Assembly: GCA_017399555.1 (NCBI GenBank)
Contig: JAFQBW010000004.1
Location: forward strand, 62,001 to 126,000
DNA: 64,000 nucleotides
From: Methanocorpusculum sp.
GTDB taxonomy: Archaea > Halobacteriota > Methanomicrobia > Methanomicrobiales > Methanocorpusculaceae
Direction: 5' to 3'
In this document: in pieces, positions 50,866 to 58,982 of the stretch
Position numbering within the stretch: the first letter of the stretch is position 1
Layout: every line of letters begins with the position of its first letter
Translations under genes and position numbers: made by a program
The notes under the pieces: model-generated
Database searches by the model: none
Told to the model about the DNA's origin: nothing
Seen by the model: the letters and a program-made list of their open reading frames with translations, nothing else

Positions 50866-52311
50866 ATGGGAGAACTGTTGGATCGAATGGAACCGCTGCT
50901 GTCGCGTATGCCGGCAGTTAAGCCACCGGAGGGTCACGTTCACTTCAAAAACAAACTGATGTGGACTGCCGCGGTGCTGCTTCTGTATTTTATTTTAACG
51001 AATATTCCTGTATTCGGACTTGCTTCCAATTCTGTGGATATTTTTGAGTACTACCGTGCACTCTTAGCCGGAGCTCAGGGAACTATCCTCCACCTTGGTA
51101 TCGGTCCGATCGTTACAGCATCTATCGTTTTACAGCTGCTGCGCGGTGCTGATCTGATTAAGATTAACACCTCCGATCAGCGCGGTCAGGTTCTCTATAT
51201 GGGTCTGCAGAAGCTGCTTATCTTCGTGATGATCTTCATTGAAGCTCTTCCGAATGTATTCGGCGGATGGATGACTGCAGATGCAGGTGTTGCTGCAATC
51301 TTTGGCGGAAACACCGCTATTGTCATGATTCTTATCTTCCTGCAGATCTGTCTTGGAGGAGTTCTCGTCATGTTCATGGACGAGGTCGTATCCAAATGGG
51401 GTATCGGCTCCGGTGTTGGTCTCTTCATCGTTGCCGGTGTCGCTCAGGGTCTGGTTAACGGTCTGTTTAACTGGTCTGCAGCAGGATCTACTGATTCATT
51501 TGCAAGCGGATTCTTCCCGAGACTCTTCCAGGTCATTGCAGAGGGTGCAAACTTCATTGACTACTTCGGTCTTCAGATTTTAGCACTTATCACGACGATT
51601 GTCTTATTCTTCGTCATCGTCTTTGTCGAGTCGACGAGAATTGAAATCCCGCTCGCACATGCAAATGTTCGCGGTGCACGTTCAAGATTCCCGGTGAAAC
51701 TTGTTTACGCAAGTGTTCTTCCGATGATCTTAGTCCGTGTTCTTCAGGCAAACGTCCAGATGATTGGAATGATTCTCTCCAACTTCGGAATCAACATCCT
51801 TGGTGAGTTCAACGGAACCACCCCGGTCAGCGGCCTGATGTGGTACCTTGCACCAATCAACCAGCCGCAGGACTGGATGTGGTGGCTCTCCAACTTCACC
51901 GGTGCAGGACATGCCGTATGGGAAGTTCTTATCCGTATTGGTATTGACTGTCTGGTTATGATTCTCGGCGGTGCACTGTTCGCAATCTTCTGGGTTAAGA
52001 CTGCTGGTCTTGACTCCAAGCACGTTGCCCGTCAGATTCAGAACTCCGGCATGCAGATTCCGGGATACCGCAGAAGCCCTGCAGTCCTTGAGAGATATCT
52101 CGACAGATACATCCCCAGAGTCACCGTTATCGGCGGAGTGTTCATCGGTCTCCTTTCCGTTGTTGCCAACATGCTTGGTATCATCGGTTTCGTCGGAGGT
52201 ACCGGTCTTCTGCTTACGGTTTCCATCATTTACCGTCTGTATGAACAGATTGCAAATGAACAGATGATGGAAATGTATCCGTTCATGCGTGGATTCTTCA
52301 ACAAAGAATAA
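50866..52311 (+). CDS. secY: Protein translocase subunit SecY
   Basis: Channel-forming subunit of the Sec translocon (481 aa, ten membrane helices). The archaeal signature appears in the N-terminal PAVKPPEGHVHFKNKLMWTAAVLLLYFILTNIPVFGL, where a plug-like segment follows, and VFVESTRIEIPLAHANVRGARSRFPVKLVYASVLPMILVRVLQAN, including cytosolic loop residues that contact the ribosome. Being last in the ribosomal operon matches the archaeal norm, but the adenylate kinase gene that often follows is absent. GGAG lies 13 nt upstream of the ATG. Confidence 0.97.
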   Translation: MGELLDRMEPLLSRMPAVKPPEGHVHFKNKLMWTAAVLLLYFILTNIPVFGLASNSVDIFEYYRALLAGAQGTILHLGIGPIVTASIVLQLLRGADLIKINTSDQRGQVLYMGLQKLLIFVMIFIEALPNVFGGWMTADAGVAAIFGGNTAIVMILIFLQICLGGVLVMFMDEVVSKWGIGSGVGLFIVAGVAQGLVNGLFNWSAAGSTDSFASGFFPRLFQVIAEGANFIDYFGLQILALITTIVLFFVIVFVESTRIEIPLAHANVRGARSRFPVKLVYASVLPMILVRVLQANVQMIGMILSNFGINILGEFNGTTPVSGLMWYLAPINQPQDWMWWLSNFTGAGHAVWEVLIRIGIDCLVMILGGALFAIFWVKTAGLDSKHVARQIQNSGMQIPGYRRSPAVLERYLDRYIPRVTVIGGVFIGLLSVVANMLGIIGFVGGTGLLLTVSIIYRLYEQIANEQMMEMYPFMRGFFNKE

Positions 52312-52396
52312 TCCACCACCCCATTTTCACATATTCGTCTCTTTTCCCGCCCTTTTACAGAAAACTCTTAATCTTCTTCCCGCGATATAGAAGAGT

Positions 52397-53911
52397 ATGT
52401 TCCTGTCCGCAGATATCATTGATATTACTGCTCCCATCCTTCTCCTCAATACTGCTGATGCAGAATCTCTCGGTGTCCAGGAAGGTGACCGTCTATTCGT
52501 CTCCAATAAGGATACAAAACAGTCCAGAATTATTCCGGTAACCATATCTGATACTCTTGCCCCTCGCGGCTCTGCTCTGCTGACTGCCGGGGCAAACCGC
52601 GACCTTGGTGTTCTCCCAGGCGGAAATGTCGAGATTTTCCCTGCAAAACGTCCGGCATCAATGGATTTCATCCGCAAGAAAATTGACGGCGGAAAACTTA
52701 CCCGCCCGGAAACCGCGGCTATTGTTTCTGACATAACCAATCATGTCCTCTCCGATGCCGAAGTCACCTCCTATATCACGGCATCCTACATCAACGGCAT
52801 GGACATGGACGAGGTGGAATACCTCACCAGAGAAATGATTGCTTCCGGGGAAACCATCTCATTTTCCAGAAAGCCGGTCGTTGACAAACACTCCATCGGC
52901 GGTGTGCCGGGAAATAAGATTACCCTTCTTGTCGTTCCGGTGGTTGCGGCATCAGGTTTGTTAATCCCGAAAACCAGTTCCCGCGCTATCACCGGTGCCG
53001 GCGGTACTGCGGATTTAATGGAAGCCTTAGCGCCTGTTGCCTTCTCGGCCTCTGAGGTTCGGCAGATGACTGAAAAAGCTGGAGGAGTCATCGTCTGGGG
53101 CGGAGCAACGAACATCGTCCCGGCTGATGACATCATGATTTCCTGCGAGTATCCGCTCAAAATTAACGGCCGCGGAAAAATGCTTGCAAGCATTATCGCG
53201 AAAAAGGCCGCTGTCGGTTCAGACACCTGCGTGATTGATATTCCGGCAGGTCCGGGCACAAAAATTGCGGATGAAGCAGAAGGCAGAGTACTTGCCGGTC
53301 AGCTGATTGAGCTTGGCAAACGCTTGGGCATCAAAGTTGAATGTGCCGTCACCTTCGGCGGAGCGCCGGTTGGAAGAAACATCGGTGTCAACCTTGAGGT
53401 CTCCGAAGCACTTCATATCCTGGAAAACAAAGATGGTGCAGGCTCTCTGGTCCAGAAGAGCTGTGCGATTGCCGGCATTGCTTTGGAGATGACCGGCAAA
53501 GCCGCTGCCGGAAACGGCGCGGACGCGGCCATGACTCTTATTCGAAACGGCAAAGCACTTTCCAAGATGCGGGAAATTATTGAGATTCAGGGAGGCGACC
53601 CGAACGTGAAAGCAGACGACCTCACGTTTGGACCGTTCACCTATGATGTCCCGGCACCGGCTGACGGTGCGGTAATCTCTGTCAAGAACCGTGCGTTAAT
53701 CGACATCGCCCGAACAGCCGGCTCTCCGGCAGACCATGGGGCAGGTCTTACTCTCCACAAAAAACCGGGAGAGACCGTCCGCAAAGGTGAACCGCTTCTC
53801 ACCATTTATGCCGAGAAGGAATGGCGTCTCAGCGAAGCCATCGAACTCTGCCGCACTGCAAAGCCGGTTGCGGTCTCCGGCATGCTTCTCTCCCGCATCG
53901 GTTCCGAGTGA
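52397..53911 (+). CDS. AMP phosphorylase (archaeal thymidine-phosphorylase family)
   Basis: Splits AMP with phosphate into adenine and ribose-1,5-bisphosphate, the first step of the archaeal AMP-to-Rubisco pathway. The 504-aa length and the extra N-terminal domain of about 80 residues fit archaeal AMP phosphorylase rather than shorter bacterial thymidine phosphorylases (about 440 aa). The family motif KHSIGGVPGNKITLLVVPVVAASGLLIPKTSSRAITGAGGTADLMEAL is complete. The partner enzymes (ribose-1,5-bisphosphate isomerase, type III Rubisco) are not in the window. It is a single transcription unit. Confidence 0.88.
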   Translation: MFLSADIIDITAPILLLNTADAESLGVQEGDRLFVSNKDTKQSRIIPVTISDTLAPRGSALLTAGANRDLGVLPGGNVEIFPAKRPASMDFIRKKIDGGKLTRPETAAIVSDITNHVLSDAEVTSYITASYINGMDMDEVEYLTREMIASGETISFSRKPVVDKHSIGGVPGNKITLLVVPVVAASGLLIPKTSSRAITGAGGTADLMEALAPVAFSASEVRQMTEKAGGVIVWGGATNIVPADDIMISCEYPLKINGRGKMLASIIAKKAAVGSDTCVIDIPAGPGTKIADEAEGRVLAGQLIELGKRLGIKVECAVTFGGAPVGRNIGVNLEVSEALHILENKDGAGSLVQKSCAIAGIALEMTGKAAAGNGADAAMTLIRNGKALSKMREIIEIQGGDPNVKADDLTFGPFTYDVPAPADGAVISVKNRALIDIARTAGSPADHGAGLTLHKKPGETVRKGEPLLTIYAEKEWRLSEAIELCRTAKPVAVSGMLLSRIGSE

Positions 53912-53953
53912 CCGATGCACTAATGGTCTTGTACGCGCAAATAATACATATCT

Positions 53954-55126
53954 ATGAAGCGCGTATTCATCATTCTGCTGGCATCCCTTCTCCTCTTCTG
54001 CGGAGCGGGAGCGGCAGATGTTTCTCCCTTCTCGGTCAACGTCTTTGATGCCTCCGCGGGAAACAACCCCGTCTCTCTGGCATCCGTGACGCTTACCGGA
54101 ACATCTTCTTCTACACTCTATACTACAGCTGACGGTATTGCTGAGTTCAAAGACGTCACCTATCCGGAAACCTATACGGTAAAAGTAGCCAAGACTGGTT
54201 ACATCACGCAGACCCGAACGATTAGTATCGTCTCTGCAAACTCCGCAGAACCGTTCTATCTTATGCCGGAATCGCCAATCTTAATCACCGTCTCCTCCTC
54301 TGAAGGAAAGCCGGTATCCGGAGCGGAAGTCACGGTTAACAAAGTCTCTGTCGGAAAGACCGATGCCAACGGAAGACTGCATGCAGCAATGAACCGCGGA
54401 TCATACAATACCGTTGAGGTCTCTGCACCATCCTATGTTTCATATACCGCGGAAGAATACCTGAGAAACGATGCAACCTCTCTGCCAATCGTTCTCTCTC
54501 TTTCCCGTGTCAACCCGCTGATTCTGGTCTACGCAGAAGACAAAGAACCGGTTTCCGGTGCAGCAGTATATGTCAACGGAGAACTTACCGCCTACACCGA
54601 TGCATACGGAAAGGCACAGCTTTCCTCCTATGTTTCCGGAAAGTACACCTTAACCGTTGACGCAAAGAACTTCGTTGCCGAGACCAAGGCAGTCAACTTC
54701 ACAGAAGACGAGTCCGCGGTAACGGTTGAACTCAAATACGCAACATCTACTCTTACCGTAAAAACCCTCGCGGCTGGAAAACCGATTCCGGATACCATCA
54801 TCTACTTTGACGGAGATGTAAAGGGAATTACCAATGCGCAGGGAATCTACACAACCGCATCCGCTCCGGACACGAAAATCTATATCTCTGCATCCCATGA
54901 CGGATACTCTGCAGAAAGCATCACCTATACTGTTGCTGCCGGTGCCGACAACACGGTAATTATCGAGATGCAGAAGAACGTCCCGGTTGTGTTAATCGGA
55001 ATTGGAATCCTTGCGGTTGTTATCCTGATTTTAATTCTGGCTCTTGTCATCTCCGGCAGGAGAAGAAAGCCGATTAAGTCTCCGGCAAAATCCTATCCGC
55101 CAACCCAGAAGAGAGATTCCTTCTAA
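53954..55126 (+). CDS. Membrane-anchored extracellular protein with carboxypeptidase-regulatory/PEGA-like repeats
   Basis: A 390-aa surface protein. An N-terminal signal peptide (to about Ala21), then three to four beta-sandwich repeats each with the pattern PVSGAxVxVNxxxVGxTDAxGxxx and GxYxxxVxAxxYVxxT (about 30-110, 110-190, 195-270, 270-335), then a C-terminal membrane helix (about 345-370) followed by a basic cytosolic tail RRRKPIKSPAKSYPP. Such domains are known to mediate adhesion or scaffold surface layers; no enzyme motif is present. It is transcribed on the same strand as the FtsZ-like gene, but the latter has its own TATA box. Confidence 0.7.
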   Translation: MKRVFIILLASLLLFCGAGAADVSPFSVNVFDASAGNNPVSLASVTLTGTSSSTLYTTADGIAEFKDVTYPETYTVKVAKTGYITQTRTISIVSANSAEPFYLMPESPILITVSSSEGKPVSGAEVTVNKVSVGKTDANGRLHAAMNRGSYNTVEVSAPSYVSYTAEEYLRNDATSLPIVLSLSRVNPLILVYAEDKEPVSGAAVYVNGELTAYTDAYGKAQLSSYVSGKYTLTVDAKNFVAETKAVNFTEDESAVTVELKYATSTLTVKTLAAGKPIPDTIIYFDGDVKGITNAQGIYTTASAPDTKIYISASHDGYSAESITYTVAAGADNTVIIEMQKNVPVVLIGIGILAVVILILILALVISGRRRKPIKSPAKSYPPTQKRDSF

Positions 55127-55178
55127 TCTCTCACTGAACCCTTATATTTTTTAAACGCCAAATAGTACAGTAGAATAC

Positions 55179-57077
55179 ATGCGGGCATTACTGGTAGGTA
55201 TCGGCGGTGCAGGCTGCCGGATTGTGGAGACCTTAAACTCTCACGACGAGCGAAGTAAAGTAAAGAGTGTACGCTCATTTGTTTTCGATGCTGATACCGA
55301 AGTAATCCACTCTATGAAATCCCTCGAGGTAAAGCGCCGCATTGTCCTCTCTCCTTCCGACCCGACAAAGGGAGGATACACCTGCGGGGATGATTTTGAC
55401 TTAACCAGCATCACCGACTGTTTCCAGGAAGAAGGTTTCAGCGAGATTGACGGCATTTTCCTCTGTGCAGGCCTTGGCGGCCGGATGGCTGATCTTGTCC
55501 CGCGTTTCATGGAAGAGCTGGAAAACGCCTTCCCTGACCCAGTGTTTACGATTCTGACTCTCCCCTGCCGTTTCGAAGGAGCAAAAGTATCTGCCCGTGC
55601 GGCAGAACAGCTTGCCGCAATTCGTGCCATGGGAAGCGCTTCCATTGTTTTCGACAACGAGACCTGGTCGGGAAGAATTGAATCCGAGGCTGCCGCATCC
55701 GCCGCCGAACTGAAGGAAACAGAAACCCCGCACTCAGTAACCCGCCGTGAGGCAGCAAAACTCTATGATGACTTAAACGAGATGCTCGCCCGCCGTGTCG
55801 GTCTCCTGCTTCGGGCAGGAGAGGTCACGCACAACGGTGTTGAGTCTGCGGAAGTTGTTCTTGATGCAGGTGAAGTCTTAAACACCTTAACCGGAATGGA
55901 CATCGTCTCCATTGGATACGCAACCGAAGCCCTTCCAACCAACATCACCGGCATGTTCAAGAAGATGTTTGTCGAGAAGTATATGCTCGACGAAGGTCAC
56001 AAACGAACATCACGTATCATCGACCTTGCAAAACAGGCGGTTTACGAAGAAGTCTCCGTTCCCTGTGATCTGACCTCTGCCGAGAAAGCGCTTGTCTTAA
56101 TTGCCGGTCCTTCCGAAGAACTTTCCATGAAAGGATTCCAGATGGTCCGCAAGTGGATTGACAACAGCATCCGCGGTCTGGAGATGCGTGCCGGAGATTA
56201 CCCGGTAAAATCCACCAAGTATGTGGGAGTCATTATTGTCCTTGCCGGAATCCAGAATGTTCCGCGGGTGACCGAGCTTGAGGAGATTTATGAATCCTAC
56301 CACACCGAGGTTGAGAAGGTTTACGGATTCGAAGCTGCGGAAGAGGATATCCCGCTGATTTCTGTTGCCTCCGATGATACGATTTTTGAACCCGGAGAGG
56401 TTCTGCCTCTGGGTGAGTATGTGTATGCCCTGCCTGATGCGGTTTTTGAGGATGAGGCAGAAGAACCTGTTGTTGAATACAGCTCTATTGAATATACTTC
56501 TGAAGATATGACCGAATACGATTACCAGGATGACGACCTCTTCGAGGATGAACCAATAACAACCCGTGCGGAGGAAAAGAGAGTACAGACATCCGCTCCA
56601 TCCCCTGCCCCGAAACAGCCCCGCAAACGCGACCCGCAGATTTCCTTAGGCGGGGCAAAGCGTGCCGAGCGGCCTCTATCTTCCAACATTGCCCTTCCGA
56701 AACGGGAGAAGCACGAGGACATGGTGCTCTCCGGCATGGCAGACCTTGGACGAAAGGATATGCCGAAGGATTCTGAATCCGCAGTTCACATCGGCGGCGT
56801 TCAGCGTCCGAAGGAAAATGATGATGTGCAGATTGCCAAAGTCCAGCGTCCGCGGGATATTGACCGTGCGGTTAAGATTGGCAGTACTCAGCGTCCGAAG
56901 GATTCCGACGGAAACATCTCTGCCGGAAGCCGTCAGAGACCAAAGGATGATGACGGCAGAATCCGCGTAACCCGTGTTCCGATGCCGAAGGATTACGGCG
57001 AGCAGGTGAAGCTTTCTGCGAAGAAGAAGTCGAACGAAGAGGACACGCACAAGAAGTCAGAGTTCAGGTGGCTCTGA
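55179..57077 (+). CDS. Divergent FtsZ/tubulin-fold protein with long tail of 15-residue repeats
   Basis: A 632-aa protein. The first 390 residues follow the FtsZ order: VGIGGAGCRIVE (residues 6-17, T1 loop), CAGLGGRMAD (96-105) in place of the GGGTGTG T4 loop, LPCRFEGAKVSARAAEQLAAIRA (F132EGAK) and VVLDAGEVLNTL (Asp229), matching the T7 region, where FtsZ has N-L-D-x-x-D. The altered T4 loop suggests weak or lost GTPase activity. An acidic linker (about 425-480) is followed by a basic region and at least five repeats of about 15 residues with core QRPKDxD (P at 529, 544, 558, 573, 588, 603). Polymer or scaffold role is inferred. TATA CTTATATT lies near 55139-55147. Confidence 0.7.
   Translation: MRALLVGIGGAGCRIVETLNSHDERSKVKSVRSFVFDADTEVIHSMKSLEVKRRIVLSPSDPTKGGYTCGDDFDLTSITDCFQEEGFSEIDGIFLCAGLGGRMADLVPRFMEELENAFPDPVFTILTLPCRFEGAKVSARAAEQLAAIRAMGSASIVFDNETWSGRIESEAAASAAELKETETPHSVTRREAAKLYDDLNEMLARRVGLLLRAGEVTHNGVESAEVVLDAGEVLNTLTGMDIVSIGYATEALPTNITGMFKKMFVEKYMLDEGHKRTSRIIDLAKQAVYEEVSVPCDLTSAEKALVLIAGPSEELSMKGFQMVRKWIDNSIRGLEMRAGDYPVKSTKYVGVIIVLAGIQNVPRVTELEEIYESYHTEVEKVYGFEAAEEDIPLISVASDDTIFEPGEVLPLGEYVYALPDAVFEDEAEEPVVEYSSIEYTSEDMTEYDYQDDDLFEDEPITTRAEEKRVQTSAPSPAPKQPRKRDPQISLGGAKRAERPLSSNIALPKREKHEDMVLSGMADLGRKDMPKDSESAVHIGGVQRPKENDDVQIAKVQRPRDIDRAVKIGSTQRPKDSDGNISAGSRQRPKDDDGRIRVTRVPMPKDYGEQVKLSAKKKSNEEDTHKKSEFRWL
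56742..57000 (+). repeat. In-gene tandem repeat, about 15 codons per unit
   Basis: Encodes the repeated core (Q/M)(R/x)PKD with prolines at residues 529, 544, 558, 573, 588 and 603 of the FtsZ-like protein. At DNA level the units share CAGCGTCCGAAGGA-type segments, so the repeat is recognisable in both DNA and protein. Confidence 0.8.
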
Positions 57078-58276
57078 TGGCAAAGCAGATTAAAGATCCT
57101 GTTCACGGCTATATTGAAGTTCCTGACGAACTCATTCCTCTTTTAGATTCTCCTGTCCTCCAGCGTCTGCATTACATCAAACAGCTGGGTTTTGCGTATC
57201 TGGTGTATCCGGGAGCAAACCACACGCGGTTTGAACATTCCTTAGGGGCCATGGCTCTGGCGGATAAGGTCTGCAAAACGGTTGACCTTGCAGACGATGA
57301 ACGGATTATGGTCTGTTCGGCGGCTCTTCTGCATGACATCGGTCACGGCCCGTATTCGCATGCTTCCGAGCGGCTTCGTGCTGAGTACGGAGAGTTTTCG
57401 CATGATGATATTCTGCCGTTTGCCGATATTATCCAGCCGCACCTGGAGGAAATCGGCTGTGATATCCGCGAGGTTGCCGGAATTGTTTCTGGTACACATC
57501 GGCTTGCGTCGATTATCCATGGGGATCTGGATGTTGACCGGATGGATTATCTTCTGCGGGATGCGCATTATTCCGGCGTGCCGTATGGAACGCTTGATGC
57601 AAACCGCCTGATTCAGTCTCTCTTTATGGATGATGAGCACGGGTTAATCCTGAAGGATTCGGGAATTGCAGCGGCAGAGTCGCTTTTAATTGCCCGCACG
57701 CTGATGGGACCATCCGTGTATTATCATCATGTAAGCAGAATCGCTGAGGAGATGTTCCTTGCGGCAGGCCGTCTGCATTTTACCAAAGACACGATTGACG
57801 CGTTCATGCGGATGGATGATGCAGAAGGGACGATGACGCTTTTGTCTTCGCCGAATGTAGCCGCCCGCGATTTGATGATGCGGATTCGAAGCCGCCGGCT
57901 TTTCAAGCGTGCGCTCTATGTAGGCCGCGACCTGGTTGATATGCCGCGTCTGACCCGGCTTGACGCATCTTCTTACCGAAGACTCCATGCAGAGATTGCA
58001 GAAACCGCAGGGGTAGAGCCGCATGAAGTGATTCTGGATATTCCGCCGCTGAGGAAGGACATGCAGATGCAGGTGAAGGTAAAGACGATGCATGATTATG
58101 TGCCGTTCGAGGATCTTGTGCCGCTTCTGCCGCTGATGAACAAGACCCGTCAGGAGCAGTGGCGGCTTGGCGTGTATTCTGCGGCTGAGGATGTTGAGGC
58201 AGTGCGGGCTGCGGCATCTGCGGTTCTTGGAGTGAGCAGGCCGACGAAGCAGGAACGGCTGATTGGGGATTTCTGA
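57077..58276 (+). CDS. HD-domain phosphohydrolase
   Basis: A 399-aa metal-dependent phosphohydrolase resembling archaeal/bacterial dGTPase- or SAMHD1-like proteins. The HD residues are His54 (RFEHSLG), His86-Asp87 (LLHDIGHGPYSH) and a later Asp in DVDRMDYLLRD. The N-terminal KQIKDPVHGYIEVPDELIPLLDSPVLQRLHYIKQLG is the hallmark of this group. Substrate is unknown: dNTPs, or cyclic/poly-phosphates. Start: a GTG at 57068 lies inside the preceding gene, while the ATG at 57077 overlaps its stop as TGATG, a typical coupling signal; the ATG is preferred. It is thus cotranslated with the FtsZ-like protein. Confidence 0.82.
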   Translation: MAKQIKDPVHGYIEVPDELIPLLDSPVLQRLHYIKQLGFAYLVYPGANHTRFEHSLGAMALADKVCKTVDLADDERIMVCSAALLHDIGHGPYSHASERLRAEYGEFSHDDILPFADIIQPHLEEIGCDIREVAGIVSGTHRLASIIHGDLDVDRMDYLLRDAHYSGVPYGTLDANRLIQSLFMDDEHGLILKDSGIAAAESLLIARTLMGPSVYYHHVSRIAEEMFLAAGRLHFTKDTIDAFMRMDDAEGTMTLLSSPNVAARDLMMRIRSRRLFKRALYVGRDLVDMPRLTRLDASSYRRLHAEIAETAGVEPHEVILDIPPLRKDMQMQVKVKTMHDYVPFEDLVPLLPLMNKTRQEQWRLGVYSAAEDVEAVRAAASAVLGVSRPTKQERLIGDF

Positions 58277-58304
58277 ATCTTCTCTTTTTTTCTTGTTGTT
58301 TTCG

Positions 58305-58325
58305 CGTAGGAAAGTCGCTCCTACG
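58305..58325. repeat. Inverted repeat in the 166-bp interval after the HD gene
   Basis: CGTAGGA and TCCTACG surround 7 bp. A similar string (AGGAAATGCGCTCCT) occurs at 23992-24006, downstream of the rps15 operon, so this may be a dispersed intergenic element or a terminator type. The rest of the interval holds no frame. Confidence 0.4.
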
Positions 58326-58442
58326 GTGATTTGCAAAAAGATAGAATAAACACAAACACACCCCAAAGAGAAAACCCGCTCCAAATCTTTTCCAAGGTGT
58401 CCCCCAACTACATAACCTATCAGCGCCAATATATACCATAGA

Positions 58443-58982
58443 ATGAAACGGATTGTTGTCGGTATTACCGGAGCATCGGGAATCCTCTATGCCAAACGCT
58501 TACTGGATGCCCTCTCCGGCAAAGCGGAGATACATATCATCATCTCCGATGCCGCAAAAACGGTTGCCGCATACGAAGGAATCTCTCTTGACGGATACCC
58601 TGCCGTCTATGAGGACAACGCACGCCTGGAGGCGGATGTTGCAAGCGGCTCTTTTCTTTATGACTGCATGGTCATTGTCCCCTGCAGTATGAAAACACTC
58701 TCTGCCGTTGCCAATGGATATGCGGACACGCTTATCGCCCGTGCGGCAGATGTCTGCCTTAAAGAACGCAGACGCTTAATCCTCGTCCCCCGCGAAACAC
58801 CGTACAACCGCATTCACTTAACCAACATGCTCGCGGCTCATGATGCAGGCGCTGTCATCATGCCCGCATCCCCGCCGATGTATACCAACCCGCAGTCCGT
58901 AACAGAATTAGCCGACATGATTGTTGCCCGCATCCTTGACCACTGCGGAATCGAACATCAGATAGGAAAACGGTGGCAGTAA
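58443..58982 (+). CDS. ubiX: Flavin prenyltransferase UbiX
   Basis: Makes prenylated FMN, the cofactor of UbiD-type decarboxylases, from FMN and dimethylallyl phosphate. The 179-aa protein has the N-terminal VVGITGASGILYAKRLLDAL FMN-binding loop, the VPCSMKTLSAVANGYADTLIARAADVCLKERR region and PRETPYNRIHLTNMLAAHDAGAVIMPASPPMYTNPQ, all typical UbiX. A UbiD-type decarboxylase follows directly (ATG on the next base after the stop codon), so the two work as a pair. Confidence 0.93.
   Translation: MKRIVVGITGASGILYAKRLLDALSGKAEIHIIISDAAKTVAAYEGISLDGYPAVYEDNARLEADVASGSFLYDCMVIVPCSMKTLSAVANGYADTLIARAADVCLKERRRLILVPRETPYNRIHLTNMLAAHDAGAVIMPASPPMYTNPQSVTELADMIVARILDHCGIEHQIGKRWQ

Noticed and set aside
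57686-58429. 247-codon minus-strand frame over the end of the HD gene
   Set aside because: His/Arg-rich nonsense composition; the HD-domain motifs on the plus strand explain the region.
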